A DNA stretch of 31,742 nt from Oscillospiraceae bacterium (GTDB lineage Bacteria > Bacillota > Clostridia > Oscillospirales > Oscillospiraceae): the NCBI GenBank assembly GCA_020025425.1, contig JAHHSD010000018.1:1-31742 (forward strand). The letters are read 5' to 3'. This document shows positions 22,542 to 29,640 of the stretch, piece after piece; the stretch's first letter is position 1, and each line of letters begins with the position of its first letter. The translations under genes and the position numbers were made by a program. The notes under the pieces were generated by a model, which saw only the letters and a program-made list of their open reading frames with translations, searched no databases and was not told the origin of the DNA.

Positions 22542-23072
22542 ATGAGAGATGAAAAGATCAAAAAGCTGGTGCTGGCGGCACTGTTCACCGCCCTGACCAC
22601 AGTGATGACGATGGTGGTCCAGGTGCCATCCCCCATGCAGGGCTATGTCAATCTGGGCGACTGTGCTGTCCTGCTGGCCGCCTGGGTGCTGGGTCCCCTG
22701 TACGGCGGAGCGGCTGCGGGCATCGGCTCCATGCTGGCCGATATTTTGCTCAGCTACGCCCACTATGCCCCCGGAACCCTGGTGATCAAGCTGGCCATGG
22801 GTGTGGCCGCCGGACTGATCTTCCGCGCCCTGCGGGGGGAGCAGACGGCTAAGCTGGTGACCGCCCAGGTGGTCAGCGGCGTGGTGGCTGAGCTGATCAT
22901 GGTGCTGGGGTATTTTGGATATGCCGGCCTGCTGCTGGGCAAGGGCCTGGCTGCCGCAGCGTCTATCCCGGGCAATGTGGTCCAGGGCCTGTTCGGCCTG
23001 GTGGCCGCCACGGCGGTCTATCTGGTGCTGGACCGCAGCCACGCCTTGAAGCAGCTGGGAACACAATATTGA
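22542..23072 (+). CDS. ECF transporter S component, probably vitamin B6 type
   Basis: A 176-residue integral membrane protein with about six spans: LVLAALFTALTTVMTMVVQVP, VNLGDCAVLLAAWVLGPLYG, GAAAGIGSMLADILLSYAHYAPGTLVIK, MGVAAGLIFRAL, VVSGVVAELIMVLGYF and VVQGLFGLVAATAVYLVL. The N-terminal A-x-x-x-A region, the G-Y-V-N-L-G-D turn and the long GxGSxLADI helix are typical of substrate-binding S components of energy-coupling-factor importers, which share an EcfAAT module encoded elsewhere. ATG at 22542 with AAAGGAG upstream is the start. Substrate is inferred from the divergent PdxR-type gene: pyridoxine or another B6 vitamer. A perfect bidirectional terminator follows. Confidence 0.82.
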   Translation: MRDEKIKKLVLAALFTALTTVMTMVVQVPSPMQGYVNLGDCAVLLAAWVLGPLYGGAAAGIGSMLADILLSYAHYAPGTLVIKLAMGVAAGLIFRALRGEQTAKLVTAQVVSGVVAELIMVLGYFGYAGLLLGKGLAAAASIPGNVVQGLFGLVAATAVYLVLDRSHALKQLGTQY

Positions 23073-23084
23073 TTCCATAAGCAG

Positions 23085-23124
23085 AAAAGGGATCTGCCGC
23101 AGAGAATGCGGCAGATCCCTTTTT
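23085..23124. terminator. Bidirectional terminator
   Basis: A perfect 17-bp stem (23085-23101 with 23107-23123, loop GAGAA) whose arms begin AAAAGGGATC and end GATCCCTTTT, so it works both ways between the convergent ECF S-component gene and the anti-sigma-like gene. Confidence 0.9.
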
Positions 23125-23126
23125 CG

Positions 23127-24029
23127 TTAATCTTCCAGCTTCAGGTTCAGGTGGTCCAGGAAATCCTCCACCTCGTCGGTGCTGACAAAGTTGCCATAGA
23201 GTGAGAAATTGGTGTGCTTTGTGGAGCAGTCGGCCCAGATGCTGTCCCCAAAGGTTTGGATCAGGAACACATAGCCGTCAGAGGTGGAATAGAAGTAGGA
23301 CTGGTCATAGACCCCCTCCTGGAAGTAGGAGGTGTTGCTGTAATCGAAGCTGGGATCGTACACAGCCGACAGCTTGAACCACGAGTCGGGCTGTGTGCCG
23401 GCGCAGGCAGACAGGAAACACTCACCGTCATTCTGGCCCCGATGATCTTGAATGGTCCAACCATAGCTGGAGTCCGGAATAAAATTGTATCGCTGGGCCA
23501 GTCCGGCAAAATCAGCGGAGATGTGCTGGAAGGGCACGTCCTGGAAGCTGGCCAGGTCCTTTGCATTATACTCGGTCTTGACGGCCCCATCCTCCGCAAA
23601 GACATTCCGGGACCAGAGGGGGCCCTGGGCGGTCAGCACCTTCATGGACTGCCAATTACGATGGCCGGTTCCGCCGCCCAGGTATTTGTCGGTATTCCAG
23701 GTCCGGGCCTTGAAGGTGAAGTCTTGTTCCTCCAGTGGCGTCCCGACCCGGGCCGACGCGTTGGGTGCTGAGAGACACACACCGGGGTCGTCGGGGATCT
23801 GGCTTGTGTCCTGGTACGATTTGTCGTGGTAGAAGATCCGGCTGCCCACAGCAAAAACTGAGATGGAGAGCATGGCAGCGGCCGCCGCTATGGCCGCCAG
23901 ACGCAGGGAGGTGCGCCTGGTGCGGGGAGCCTGACTGCCGTTCACGCAGTTGGCTGTGATGCGGGTTTTGGCCTCCTCTGACAGATGGATCAGTTCAAAC
24001 GATTCCTTCAGTTTGTTTTCTCTCACCAT
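23127..24029 (-). CDS. Membrane-anchored putative anti-sigma factor
   Basis: A 300-residue protein with a short cytosolic N-terminus (about 1-40, including ESFELIHLSEEAKTRITANC), one membrane span at about 42-62 (LRLAAIAAAAAMLSISVFAVG) and a ~235-residue extracytoplasmic domain rich in aromatic residues and Asn/Asp (DPSFDYSNTSYFQEGVYDQSYFYSTSDGY). The topology, and a start codon that overlaps the end of the sigma-factor gene by 35 bases, are typical of a cognate anti-sigma factor. No zinc-binding HxxxCxxC anti-sigma motif is present, so it is not of the ZAS type. The outside domain is not a family I recognise and may be the signal sensor. Confidence 0.7.
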   Translation of the reverse strand: MVRENKLKESFELIHLSEEAKTRITANCVNGSQAPRTRRTSLRLAAIAAAAAMLSISVFAVGSRIFYHDKSYQDTSQIPDDPGVCLSAPNASARVGTPLEEQDFTFKARTWNTDKYLGGGTGHRNWQSMKVLTAQGPLWSRNVFAEDGAVKTEYNAKDLASFQDVPFQHISADFAGLAQRYNFIPDSSYGWTIQDHRGQNDGECFLSACAGTQPDSWFKLSAVYDPSFDYSNTSYFQEGVYDQSYFYSTSDGYVFLIQTFGDSIWADCSTKHTNFSLYGNFVSTDEVEDFLDHLNLKLED

Positions 24030-24516
24030 AAGATGATCGCTCCTCTCGATACGTTTGTTCCAGCAGCTTCCGCCCCTTTTGGAGCCGCATTTTCACAGCG
24101 GAGGCGGAGCGCCCGATCATGGGTGCGATCTCCTCCGTGCGGTATCCCTCCACATAGTGCAGGACCATGACGATCCGCACCCCGTCCGGCAGGGCCAGCA
24201 GGGATTCCACGATTTCGCACGGCTCCGGGCTGGGGATGCAGTCCCGGAGCTCGTCCATGCTGATCTGGGGGTGGCGGCTCCAGAACCGTCTGGTGATCCG
24301 GCATTCATTCACGGCAACCTTGATCAGCCATGCCTTTTCGTGCTCCGGCTCCAGAAAAACCGGGGACTTCTGCATATACTTGATTGCGGTGTCCTGAACG
24401 GCGTCCTCGGCGTCGCTGGGGTTTTTCAGAATGGACAGACAGATCCGAAATAGCATGTCGCCATAGGTTCGGACCATCGTATCCACCTCCGCCGGGGATC
24501 GGACGGATTGGCTCAT
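23995..24516 (-). CDS. ECF-type RNA polymerase sigma factor
   Basis: A 173-residue group IV sigma factor. Region 2 covers about 10-75 (TYGDMLFRICLSILKNPSDAEDAVQDTAIKY is the canonical 2.1-2.3 pattern, then EKAWLIKVAVNECR for 2.4), and region 4 about 105-160 (LPDGVRIVMVLHYVEGYRTEEIA and the helix-turn-helix MIGRSASAVKMRLQKGRKLL). ATG at 24516 follows AAAGGAG eight bases upstream. The next gene starts inside its 3' end with a 35-base overlap, so sigma and putative anti-sigma are coupled. It probably drives its own operon and an unknown envelope or stress regulon. Confidence 0.92.
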   Translation of the reverse strand: MSQSVRSPAEVDTMVRTYGDMLFRICLSILKNPSDAEDAVQDTAIKYMQKSPVFLEPEHEKAWLIKVAVNECRITRRFWSRHPQISMDELRDCIPSPEPCEIVESLLALPDGVRIVMVLHYVEGYRTEEIAPMIGRSASAVKMRLQKGRKLLEQTYREERSSYGERKQTEGIV

Positions 24517-24586
24517 GGGATCATCTCCTTTCACTCTATACATGCCTGAGCGGGGGCTTTGGTCAACGCATGGAAAAAATTTTTAC

Positions 24587-24614
24587 AGGGGGTGCACCCA
24601 ATGGCGCACCCCCT
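24587..24614 (-). terminator. Terminator of the phosphoesterase gene
   Basis: AGGGGGTGC (24587-24595) pairs with GCACCCCCT (24606-24614). Read on the minus strand the hairpin is followed by GTAAAAATTTTTT. It lies 42 bases after the phosphoesterase stop. Confidence 0.65.
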
Positions 24615-24655
24615 GCGGTTTTCCCGGAGTCTGCTTATAAGGTTGATGTCTGGGG

Positions 24656-25114
24656 CTAAGGCATTTGGGCCAGCTCGCAGCGGATGCTGTCCCCGGTGAG
24701 GAGGATCCGGCCGTAGCTGCGGCTGGCGGGACCGGGGTTCATCACCCACAGACCATCCTCCTGCTGCTGGCAGTAGGGCTGGTGGGTGTGGCCGAAGAGC
24801 AGGATGTCCGCCCCGGCCTTCCGGCCCTCCAGCATGGCCAGGTGGCAGCCCTGCTTCACATGCCACAGATGGCCGTGGGAGAGGAGAATGGTGCGGCCTT
24901 CCTCGCGGATGCGCCGGATGGCGGGTTCCGTGGTCCAGCCGTCGCAGTTGCCGGGAACGCTGACCATCCGCTGCTGGGGATAGGCGTAGGACAGCTCCTC
25001 CGCGTCGCAGAGAAGGTCGCCCAGGTGGAGGACCAGGTCAGGGGCCTCCCGGACCACGGTGTCCAGCATGCCGGACAGACTGCGGTGGGAATCGGAGAAT
25101 ACGATGATTTTCAA
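24656..25114 (-). CDS. YfcE/MJ0936-type metallophosphoesterase
   Basis: A 152-residue calcineurin-like phosphodiesterase. The dimetal-site motifs are all present: D-x-H in FSDSHRS (7-12), GD in LHLGDLL, GN[CH]D in VPGNCDGW, GH in LLSHGHLW and GHTH in LFGHTHQPY, then the usual NPGPASRSY. Homologues hydrolyse simple phosphodiesters such as bis-p-nitrophenyl phosphate; the natural substrate is unknown. It is divergent from the three-gene unknown cluster and 65 bases from it, so they may share a control region. A downstream hairpin ends the transcript. Confidence 0.93.
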   Translation of the reverse strand: MKIIVFSDSHRSLSGMLDTVVREAPDLVLHLGDLLCDAEELSYAYPQQRMVSVPGNCDGWTTEPAIRRIREEGRTILLSHGHLWHVKQGCHLAMLEGRKAGADILLFGHTHQPYCQQQEDGLWVMNPGPASRSYGRILLTGDSIRCELAQMP

Positions 25115-25179
25115 AATTGGTCACCTTATTTCTTTCCCAGCATATACTGGGGTACGATCAAATGGAGGAGGAATGGGAT

Positions 25180-25461
25180 ATGAAAGATCATAACACGCAG
25201 GGGGCCGGGCCCAGCCAGCAGGCGTCCGAGCTGCTGAAGAACAAGGAGGCCATTTCCAAGCTGGCCCAGACGGACGATGCCCAGCGGCTGATGGCCCTAC
25301 TGCGGCAGGGCGGCGGGGTAGAGGAGGAGGCCCAGGCGGCAGCGTCGGGCAGTCCCGCGGCGCTGATGAAGCGGATGAAGCAGCTGATGAGCACCCAGGA
25401 GGGCGCGGCGCTGATCCAGCGGATCAATGAGCAGGCCAGAGAGAGCGGACTGACCAAGTGA
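25180..25461 (+). CDS. Small helical protein of unknown function (cluster gene 1)
   Basis: A 93-residue soluble, charged, probably all-helical protein: SELLKNKEAISKLAQTDDAQRL, a Gly/Ala-rich turn, then ALMKRMKQLMSTQEGAALIQRI and a polar end. ATG at 25180 has GGAGGAGG eight bases before it; the earlier in-frame ATG at 25162 overlaps that site. First of three genes in tandem (30-base gap to the next). No family is recognised; similar short helical proteins occur next to the other two genes of this cluster in related gut Clostridia as far as I recall, without known function. Confidence 0.65.
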   Translation: MKDHNTQGAGPSQQASELLKNKEAISKLAQTDDAQRLMALLRQGGGVEEEAQAAASGSPAALMKRMKQLMSTQEGAALIQRINEQARESGLTK

Positions 25462-25491
25462 CGCTCCGGCGGCAGGGGAGGAGGGAGACCC

Positions 25492-25926
25492 GTGGGAGAA
25501 TTTGAAGATCAGCTGGGGGCCATTTTGGGCAATCAGGAGGCCATGGGTCAGATCATGGCCCTGGCCCAGTCCCTGAGCGGGGGCGGGACCCAGCAGAGCA
25601 ATGGACCGGCGGAGGAGACGGAGCAGGGGGAGCAGGCATCCCCGCCCAATTCATGCCAATCCAATCAGCCTGCGGCCCCGGCCGCCGATCCCCTGTCCGC
25701 TCTGATGAGCGGTCTGGACCCCCGGCTCATCCAGCTGGGGATGCGGGCCATCCGGGAATTTCAGCGGGAGGATGACCGCAAGACCGCGCTGCTGCGGGAT
25801 CTGCGCCCCTTTGTCCGAGAGGAGCGGTATGAGAAGCTGGACCGGGCCATCCAGATCGCCCGGCTGTCCCGGGTAATCCGGGTGCTGTTCGATGCCGTGC
25901 GGGAGGAGGGAGAAGGGCGTGTATAA
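25492..25926 (+). CDS. Unknown protein with conserved helical C-terminus (cluster gene 2)
   Basis: A 144-residue protein starting at GTG with GGAGGAGGG upstream. N-terminal helix FEDQLGAILGNQEAMGQIMA, a Gly/Gln/Pro-rich linker (about 30-65), then a basic helical part: DPLSALMSGLDPRLIQLGMR, RAIREFQREDDRKTALLRDL and RPFVREERYEKLDRAIQIAR. The N-terminal helix echoes that of cluster gene 1 (both have a short N-[QK]-E-A-[MI] repeat), suggesting they interact or descend from one another. Its last 8 bases overlap the start of the third gene, so they are coupled. Function unknown. Confidence 0.7.
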   Translation: MGEFEDQLGAILGNQEAMGQIMALAQSLSGGGTQQSNGPAEETEQGEQASPPNSCQSNQPAAPAADPLSALMSGLDPRLIQLGMRAIREFQREDDRKTALLRDLRPFVREERYEKLDRAIQIARLSRVIRVLFDAVREEGEGRV

Positions 25927-26344
25927 CCGCTATATCCCAAATGGGGAGGGCCACACCCGGGTGGAAGTGAATGAGGAGACCCAGTGCTCAGGTCCCGACC
26001 CCAAGTATGTCCAGGTGGAGGGCGGCGGAGCATCCGAAGGCCGGCAGCCCAGACAGGACAGCGGGAACTCTCCCCTTGGCGGGATGCTGGATGGGCTGAA
26101 GCTGGGGAAACTGGGCGAATTTTTGGAGCGGGACAAGTCCGGCGGGCTGAAAACCCTGCTGGGTGCCCTGGGACTGGATGAGATCGACACCGGGGACATC
26201 CTGCTCATGCTCATCGTCCTCTTTCTCCTCACCGAGGGGGACAATCTGGACCTGGTCATTACCCTGGGCCTGATGATCCTGCTGGGTCTGGGTGGAAAAA
26301 AACCGGACGGCGGGGAGCCGTCCGGTGGACATGGGGATCGGTAG
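25919..26344 (+). CDS. Unknown protein with C-terminal hydrophobic hairpin (cluster gene 3)
   Basis: A 141-residue protein. The GTG at 25919 (MYNRYIPNGEGHTRV) lies inside the previous stop region with GGAGGGAGAAGG in front, so it is translationally coupled. After a polar Gly/Ser-rich part come GGMLDGLKLGKLGEFLERDK and a Leu-rich hydrophobic segment, DILLMLIVLFLLTEGDNLDL then VITLGLMILLGLGG, split by a short acidic turn: either a membrane hairpin or a Leu-rich amphipathic pair. The tail ends in Gly/Pro/Asp. A 9-bp hairpin (CCGGACGGC at 26303) lies within its last codons. The minus-strand 256-residue gene converges 3 bases later. No family recognised. Confidence 0.65.
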   Translation: MYNRYIPNGEGHTRVEVNEETQCSGPDPKYVQVEGGGASEGRQPRQDSGNSPLGGMLDGLKLGKLGEFLERDKSGGLKTLLGALGLDEIDTGDILLMLIVLFLLTEGDNLDLVITLGLMILLGLGGKKPDGGEPSGGHGDR

Positions 26345-26347
26345 TCC

Positions 26348-27118
26348 TCATGGGCGGTGGAGGACGGTGACGCCGTCGGGGAGGACAAAGCGTTCCATGT
26401 CCGCCGCACCCAGGGACTGGATGGGGGAGAAGGAGGTCATGCGGTAGATCAGCGCCCCCTCCTCCAGCGTCTCCGCCTGGATCAGGAGACCGTTATCCAC
26501 GCTGATCCAGTAGCGATCCTCATAACCGGCGACCTCGCCCTTGACCTGCACATAGATGCAGGGCTGATCCCCGCACAGCTGATAGCCAGCGTCTGTAATG
26601 GAGCGGGGGTCCAGGGTCAGCACGGTCTCGTAGGTGGGGATGTGCTGGGCCAGATCGGCGGAGCAGTTGTCCGCCGGGGCGGTGCGCCAGCTGCGCTCCC
26701 CGTCGTACCAGTAGTAGAGGGTGCCGTCCCCCACAATGTCGTGTCGGATCAGGCCGGAGGGGAGGATCTGGGTGGTCCTGGTCCACCCGTCGTCCACCCA
26801 GGTCCGGACTGTGGTGGTGGTGGAATGCTCAGGGGTCCAGAAGCTCTGGAGCTCCACCTCACGGAAGTAGCTGGGGCTGCGGTCCAGGGAGGCGATGACG
26901 CTCTGGACGGTGTCCACCTTGACCTCCACCCGCTGGACCTGATCGGAGGCACTGGGGGAGGGGACAGAGGAGCTGGAGCTCTGGCTGGTGTCCGGGGCGG
27001 GCAGGACGATTTCGGGGATGCTTTTGGTGAAAAATCCACGGCCGAAGCTGGTGAAAATGGCCACTGCCATCAGGCCGGTGATGGCCAGGGCAATGAGTAA
27101 GCGGTTTTTCTGTTCCAA
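26348..27118 (-). CDS. Membrane-anchored extracytoplasmic protein, unknown
   Basis: A 256-residue protein with one N-terminal span at about 7-24 (LLIALAITGLMAVAIFTS), a Ser-rich linker (TSQSSSSSVPSPSAS, 44-58) and an outside domain from ~60. That domain is beta-rich: a helix VDTVQSVIASLDR, then FREVELQSFW, TTTTVRTWVDDGWTRTT, HDIVGDGTLYYWYDGERSWR, CIYVQVKGEVAGYEDRYWIS and GLLIQAETLEEGALIYRM. This strand order and the 'W/Y-YDG' element resemble LolA/RseB-like lipoprotein-carrier folds, as seen in some Gram-positive sporulation or envelope proteins. No lipobox cysteine. Last gene of the minus-strand trpS-tagO-wecB run, 33 bases after the 58-residue gene. Confidence 0.65.
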   Translation of the reverse strand: MEQKNRLLIALAITGLMAVAIFTSFGRGFFTKSIPEIVLPAPDTSQSSSSSVPSPSASDQVQRVEVKVDTVQSVIASLDRSPSYFREVELQSFWTPEHSTTTTVRTWVDDGWTRTTQILPSGLIRHDIVGDGTLYYWYDGERSWRTAPADNCSADLAQHIPTYETVLTLDPRSITDAGYQLCGDQPCIYVQVKGEVAGYEDRYWISVDNGLLIQAETLEEGALIYRMTSFSPIQSLGAADMERFVLPDGVTVLHRP

Positions 27119-27151
27119 ATCACCAGCTCCTTTGACAGTTGTTGAAAGAGG

Positions 27152-27328
27152 TTATTTGTTCCGTTTCTGCTTGATGTAGCGGATAAGATGGACTGCAAAA
27201 AAGGCCCACAGCAGCACACAGCCGATCACCTCAAAGGCGGTATAACCGGATAGTTCAGAGACGCGATAGGTGTTCAGTGCGGCAATAAAAGCTGCCAGGA
27301 TCACAAGCAAAAGAGGAGTGCCTTTCAT
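27152..27328 (-). CDS. 58-residue two-span membrane peptide
   Basis: A short gene between wecB and the 256-residue gene. ATG at 27328 follows AGGAGGTTATTG at ideal spacing. The 58 residues form two hydrophobic stretches (about 4-20, TPLLLVILAAFIAALN; and 30-50, TAFEVIGCVLLWAFFAVHLI) and a Lys/Arg-rich tail (RYIKQKRNK), so the C-terminus faces the cytosol. It lies 25 bases after wecB with no terminator. Function unknown; context suggests envelope assembly. Confidence 0.7.
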   Translation of the reverse strand: MKGTPLLLVILAAFIAALNTYRVSELSGYTAFEVIGCVLLWAFFAVHLIRYIKQKRNK

Positions 27329-27353
27329 CAATAACCTCCTGTTCTGTTGACGA

Positions 27354-28496
27354 TCAGAAAGGATCGGGAGCGGCGTCACGCAGACCGAAATGCCACTCGA
27401 TGGCGTCTGCGATCCGGCGGCAGGCGTGGCCGTCTCCATAGGGGTTGACGGCGTGGGCCATCTGGTTGTAGGCCTCCTGGTTGGACAGGAGCTCAGAGGC
27501 CATGGAGAAGATGTCCCCCTCCTCCACACCGGCCAGCTTGACGGTACCGGCGGCCACGGCCTCGGGGCGCTCTGTCTCCTTGCGCAGGACAAGCACCGGC
27601 TTGCCCAGAGCGGGGGCCTCCTCCTGGAGTCCGCCGGAGTCGGTCATGACCAGATGGCAGCGGGCCATCAGGTTGTGCATCTCGTCCACAGCCAGGGGGG
27701 CAATGAGGTGGATGCGCTCATGGTTGTCCAGATACTTGTGGGCGGCCTCCTGGACCACGGGGGACAGGTGGACGGGGTAGACAAGCTCCACATCGGGGAA
27801 GGCGTCAGCCACCCGGCGCAGGGCGGTCATAATGTTGGTCATGGGCTGGCCGTAGTTCTCGCGACGGTGGCAGGTGACCAGGATGACCCGCTTGTGCTGG
27901 TAATCCAGCCGGTTGAGCACCTCCTCCCCGAAGGTGAAGTTCTCCACCACAGTGGTTTTGAGGGCGTCAATGACGGTGTTTCCCGTCAGGAACACGTTTT
28001 GGGTGATGTTCTCCCGGGCCAGATTGTCCCGGTTGGCCACGGTGGGGCAGAAGTGGAGGTCCGCGATGGCGCCCACCATCTTCCGATTCATCTCCTCGGG
28101 GAAGGGGGACCACTTGTCGTAAGTCCGCAGACCGGCCTCCACATGTCCCACCGGGATCTGGTGGTAGAAGGCGGCCAGGGCCCCGGCAAAGGTGGTGGAG
28201 GTGTCGCCATGGACCAGGATCAGGTCAGGCTTGGCCTGGGAGAGTACGTCCTCCATCCCCAGCAGGCACTTGGAGGTGATGGTGGACAGGGTCTGACGGA
28301 GCTCCATAATGTCCAGGTCGAAATCGGGCTTCAGCTGGAAGATGTCCAGCACGCTGTCCAGCATCTGGCGGTGCTGGGCAGTGACGCAGCACAGGGCGTT
28401 GATCTGGGGACGGCGGGCCAGCTCCTGGGCCAGGGGGGCCATTTTGATGGCCTCAGGCCGTGTGCCAAAAATTGTCATAACAGTGATGGGCTTCAT
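27354..28496 (-). CDS. wecB: UDP-N-acetylglucosamine 2-epimerase (non-hydrolysing)
   Basis: Interconverts UDP-GlcNAc and UDP-ManNAc, the precursor for wall teichoic acid linkage units and other surface sugars. The 380-residue protein shows FGTRPEAIKMAPL, VHGDTST (95-101), HVEAGLRT (118-125), the catalytic region CHRRENYG (209-216) and DSGGLQEEA (286-294), all family-typical, and full length. The ATG overlaps the stop of the tagO/wecA-like gene by 4 bases (ATGA), so they are coupled. It is often named mnaA in Gram-positive bacteria. Confidence 0.95.
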   Translation of the reverse strand: MKPITVMTIFGTRPEAIKMAPLAQELARRPQINALCCVTAQHRQMLDSVLDIFQLKPDFDLDIMELRQTLSTITSKCLLGMEDVLSQAKPDLILVHGDTSTTFAGALAAFYHQIPVGHVEAGLRTYDKWSPFPEEMNRKMVGAIADLHFCPTVANRDNLARENITQNVFLTGNTVIDALKTTVVENFTFGEEVLNRLDYQHKRVILVTCHRRENYGQPMTNIMTALRRVADAFPDVELVYPVHLSPVVQEAAHKYLDNHERIHLIAPLAVDEMHNLMARCHLVMTDSGGLQEEAPALGKPVLVLRKETERPEAVAAGTVKLAGVEEGDIFSMASELLSNQEAYNQMAHAVNPYGDGHACRRIADAIEWHFGLRDAAPDPF

Positions 28497-29605
28497 TTAG
28501 GATCACGCTCCCCTTTACCGGAATTTTTTTGCTTGCCCGCCCCCTTGGAGGGCTGGGAATCGCTGTTTCCGCGGGCCAGGTACATCTTGACCCACAGCAG
28601 ACCGATGATGAACAGGGCCAGCAGGAACATCATGGCCTTCTCCACGCCGTTGGTGGTGAGCACCACGGCGCACAGGCCCAGAATGGCGCTGATGACGTAG
28701 AGGACGGCGACCGCCTGCTTCTGGGTCAGACCCATGTCGATGAGGCGGTGGTGGATGTGTCCCCGGTCGGGAGCCATGGGGGACTGGCCCTTGGCCAGTC
28801 GGCGCACAATGGCCATGCCGGTGTCAAAGATGGGCAGACCCAGCAGCAGGAAGGGGACCGCAAAGGAGATGATGGCGGCCGCCTTGAACAGGCCCTGGAT
28901 GGAGACCACCGCCAGGACAAAGCCCAGGAAGGTGGAGCCGGTGTCCCCCATGAAGATCTTGGCGGGGTTCAGGTTGTAGGGCAGAAAACCGATGCAGGCG
29001 CCGGCCAGAGCGGCCATCAGCAGGGCAACCTGGGGCTCGGACACCACCAGGGCGATGACCAGCATGGTCAGGGAGCTGATGGTGGAGACGCCGCAGGCCA
29101 GACCGTCCAGACCATCGATCAGGTTGACGGCGTTGGTGATGGCCACGATCCAGAACACGGAGACGGGGATGGACAGCACACCCAGCTCCCAGTAGGGGTT
29201 GCTGCTGAACACGTTGGGGTTGGACAGCAGGCTGATGACGTTGCCGGAGAGGACCGCAATCAGGGCGGCCGCAATCTGGATCACAAACTTAAACTTGGCG
29301 CCCAGAGCGTAGATATCATCAAAAATACCCAGGATCACAATGATGACAGCGCCCAGCATCATGCCGCGCAGCGGGGTGGTCAGGGGCAGAAAAATGAGGA
29401 TGCTGAACAGAAAGCCAAGGAAAATGGCCAGACCACCCATACGCGGGATGGGGTGGTCGTGCATGCGCCGGGAATCCCGGGGCACGTCCACCGCGCCGAT
29501 TTTAACGGCCAGATTTTTGACGATTGGGGTGGTGACCAGAGAAATGAGCGCTGCGGCCAGCAGCGCAGCGGCCACCAGGCCGATGGATTGCATTTGTATC
29601 GGCAT
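28493..29605 (-). CDS. Undecaprenyl-phosphate GlcNAc-1-phosphate transferase (TagO/WecA-like)
   Basis: Starts surface-polymer synthesis by moving GlcNAc-1-P onto undecaprenyl phosphate at the cytosolic membrane face. The 370-residue protein has about eleven membrane spans and the MraY/WecA marks: HPIPRMGGLAIF (51-62), the aspartate pair GIFDD (96-97), NLIDGLDGLA (161-170), FMGDTGSTFLG (218-228) and HIHHRL (283-288). The cytosolic C-terminal tail is polar and basic. GAGG lies before the ATG. Overlaps wecB by 4 bases, giving the first two steps toward a teichoic-acid-type linkage unit; trpS lies 35 bases upstream in the same direction. Confidence 0.93.
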   Translation of the reverse strand: MPIQMQSIGLVAAALLAAALISLVTTPIVKNLAVKIGAVDVPRDSRRMHDHPIPRMGGLAIFLGFLFSILIFLPLTTPLRGMMLGAVIIVILGIFDDIYALGAKFKFVIQIAAALIAVLSGNVISLLSNPNVFSSNPYWELGVLSIPVSVFWIVAITNAVNLIDGLDGLACGVSTISSLTMLVIALVVSEPQVALLMAALAGACIGFLPYNLNPAKIFMGDTGSTFLGFVLAVVSIQGLFKAAAIISFAVPFLLLGLPIFDTGMAIVRRLAKGQSPMAPDRGHIHHRLIDMGLTQKQAVAVLYVISAILGLCAVVLTTNGVEKAMMFLLALFIIGLLWVKMYLARGNSDSQPSKGAGKQKNSGKGERDPK

Positions 29606-29640
29606 TGGAATACCTCTTTTTCGTTGAGTCTGGGACGCGG

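Noticed and set aside
26303..26325. 9-bp GC hairpin in the last codons of cluster gene 3 as a terminator
   Set aside because: No T tract on either strand and it lies inside coding sequence; kept only as a note in the gene entry.
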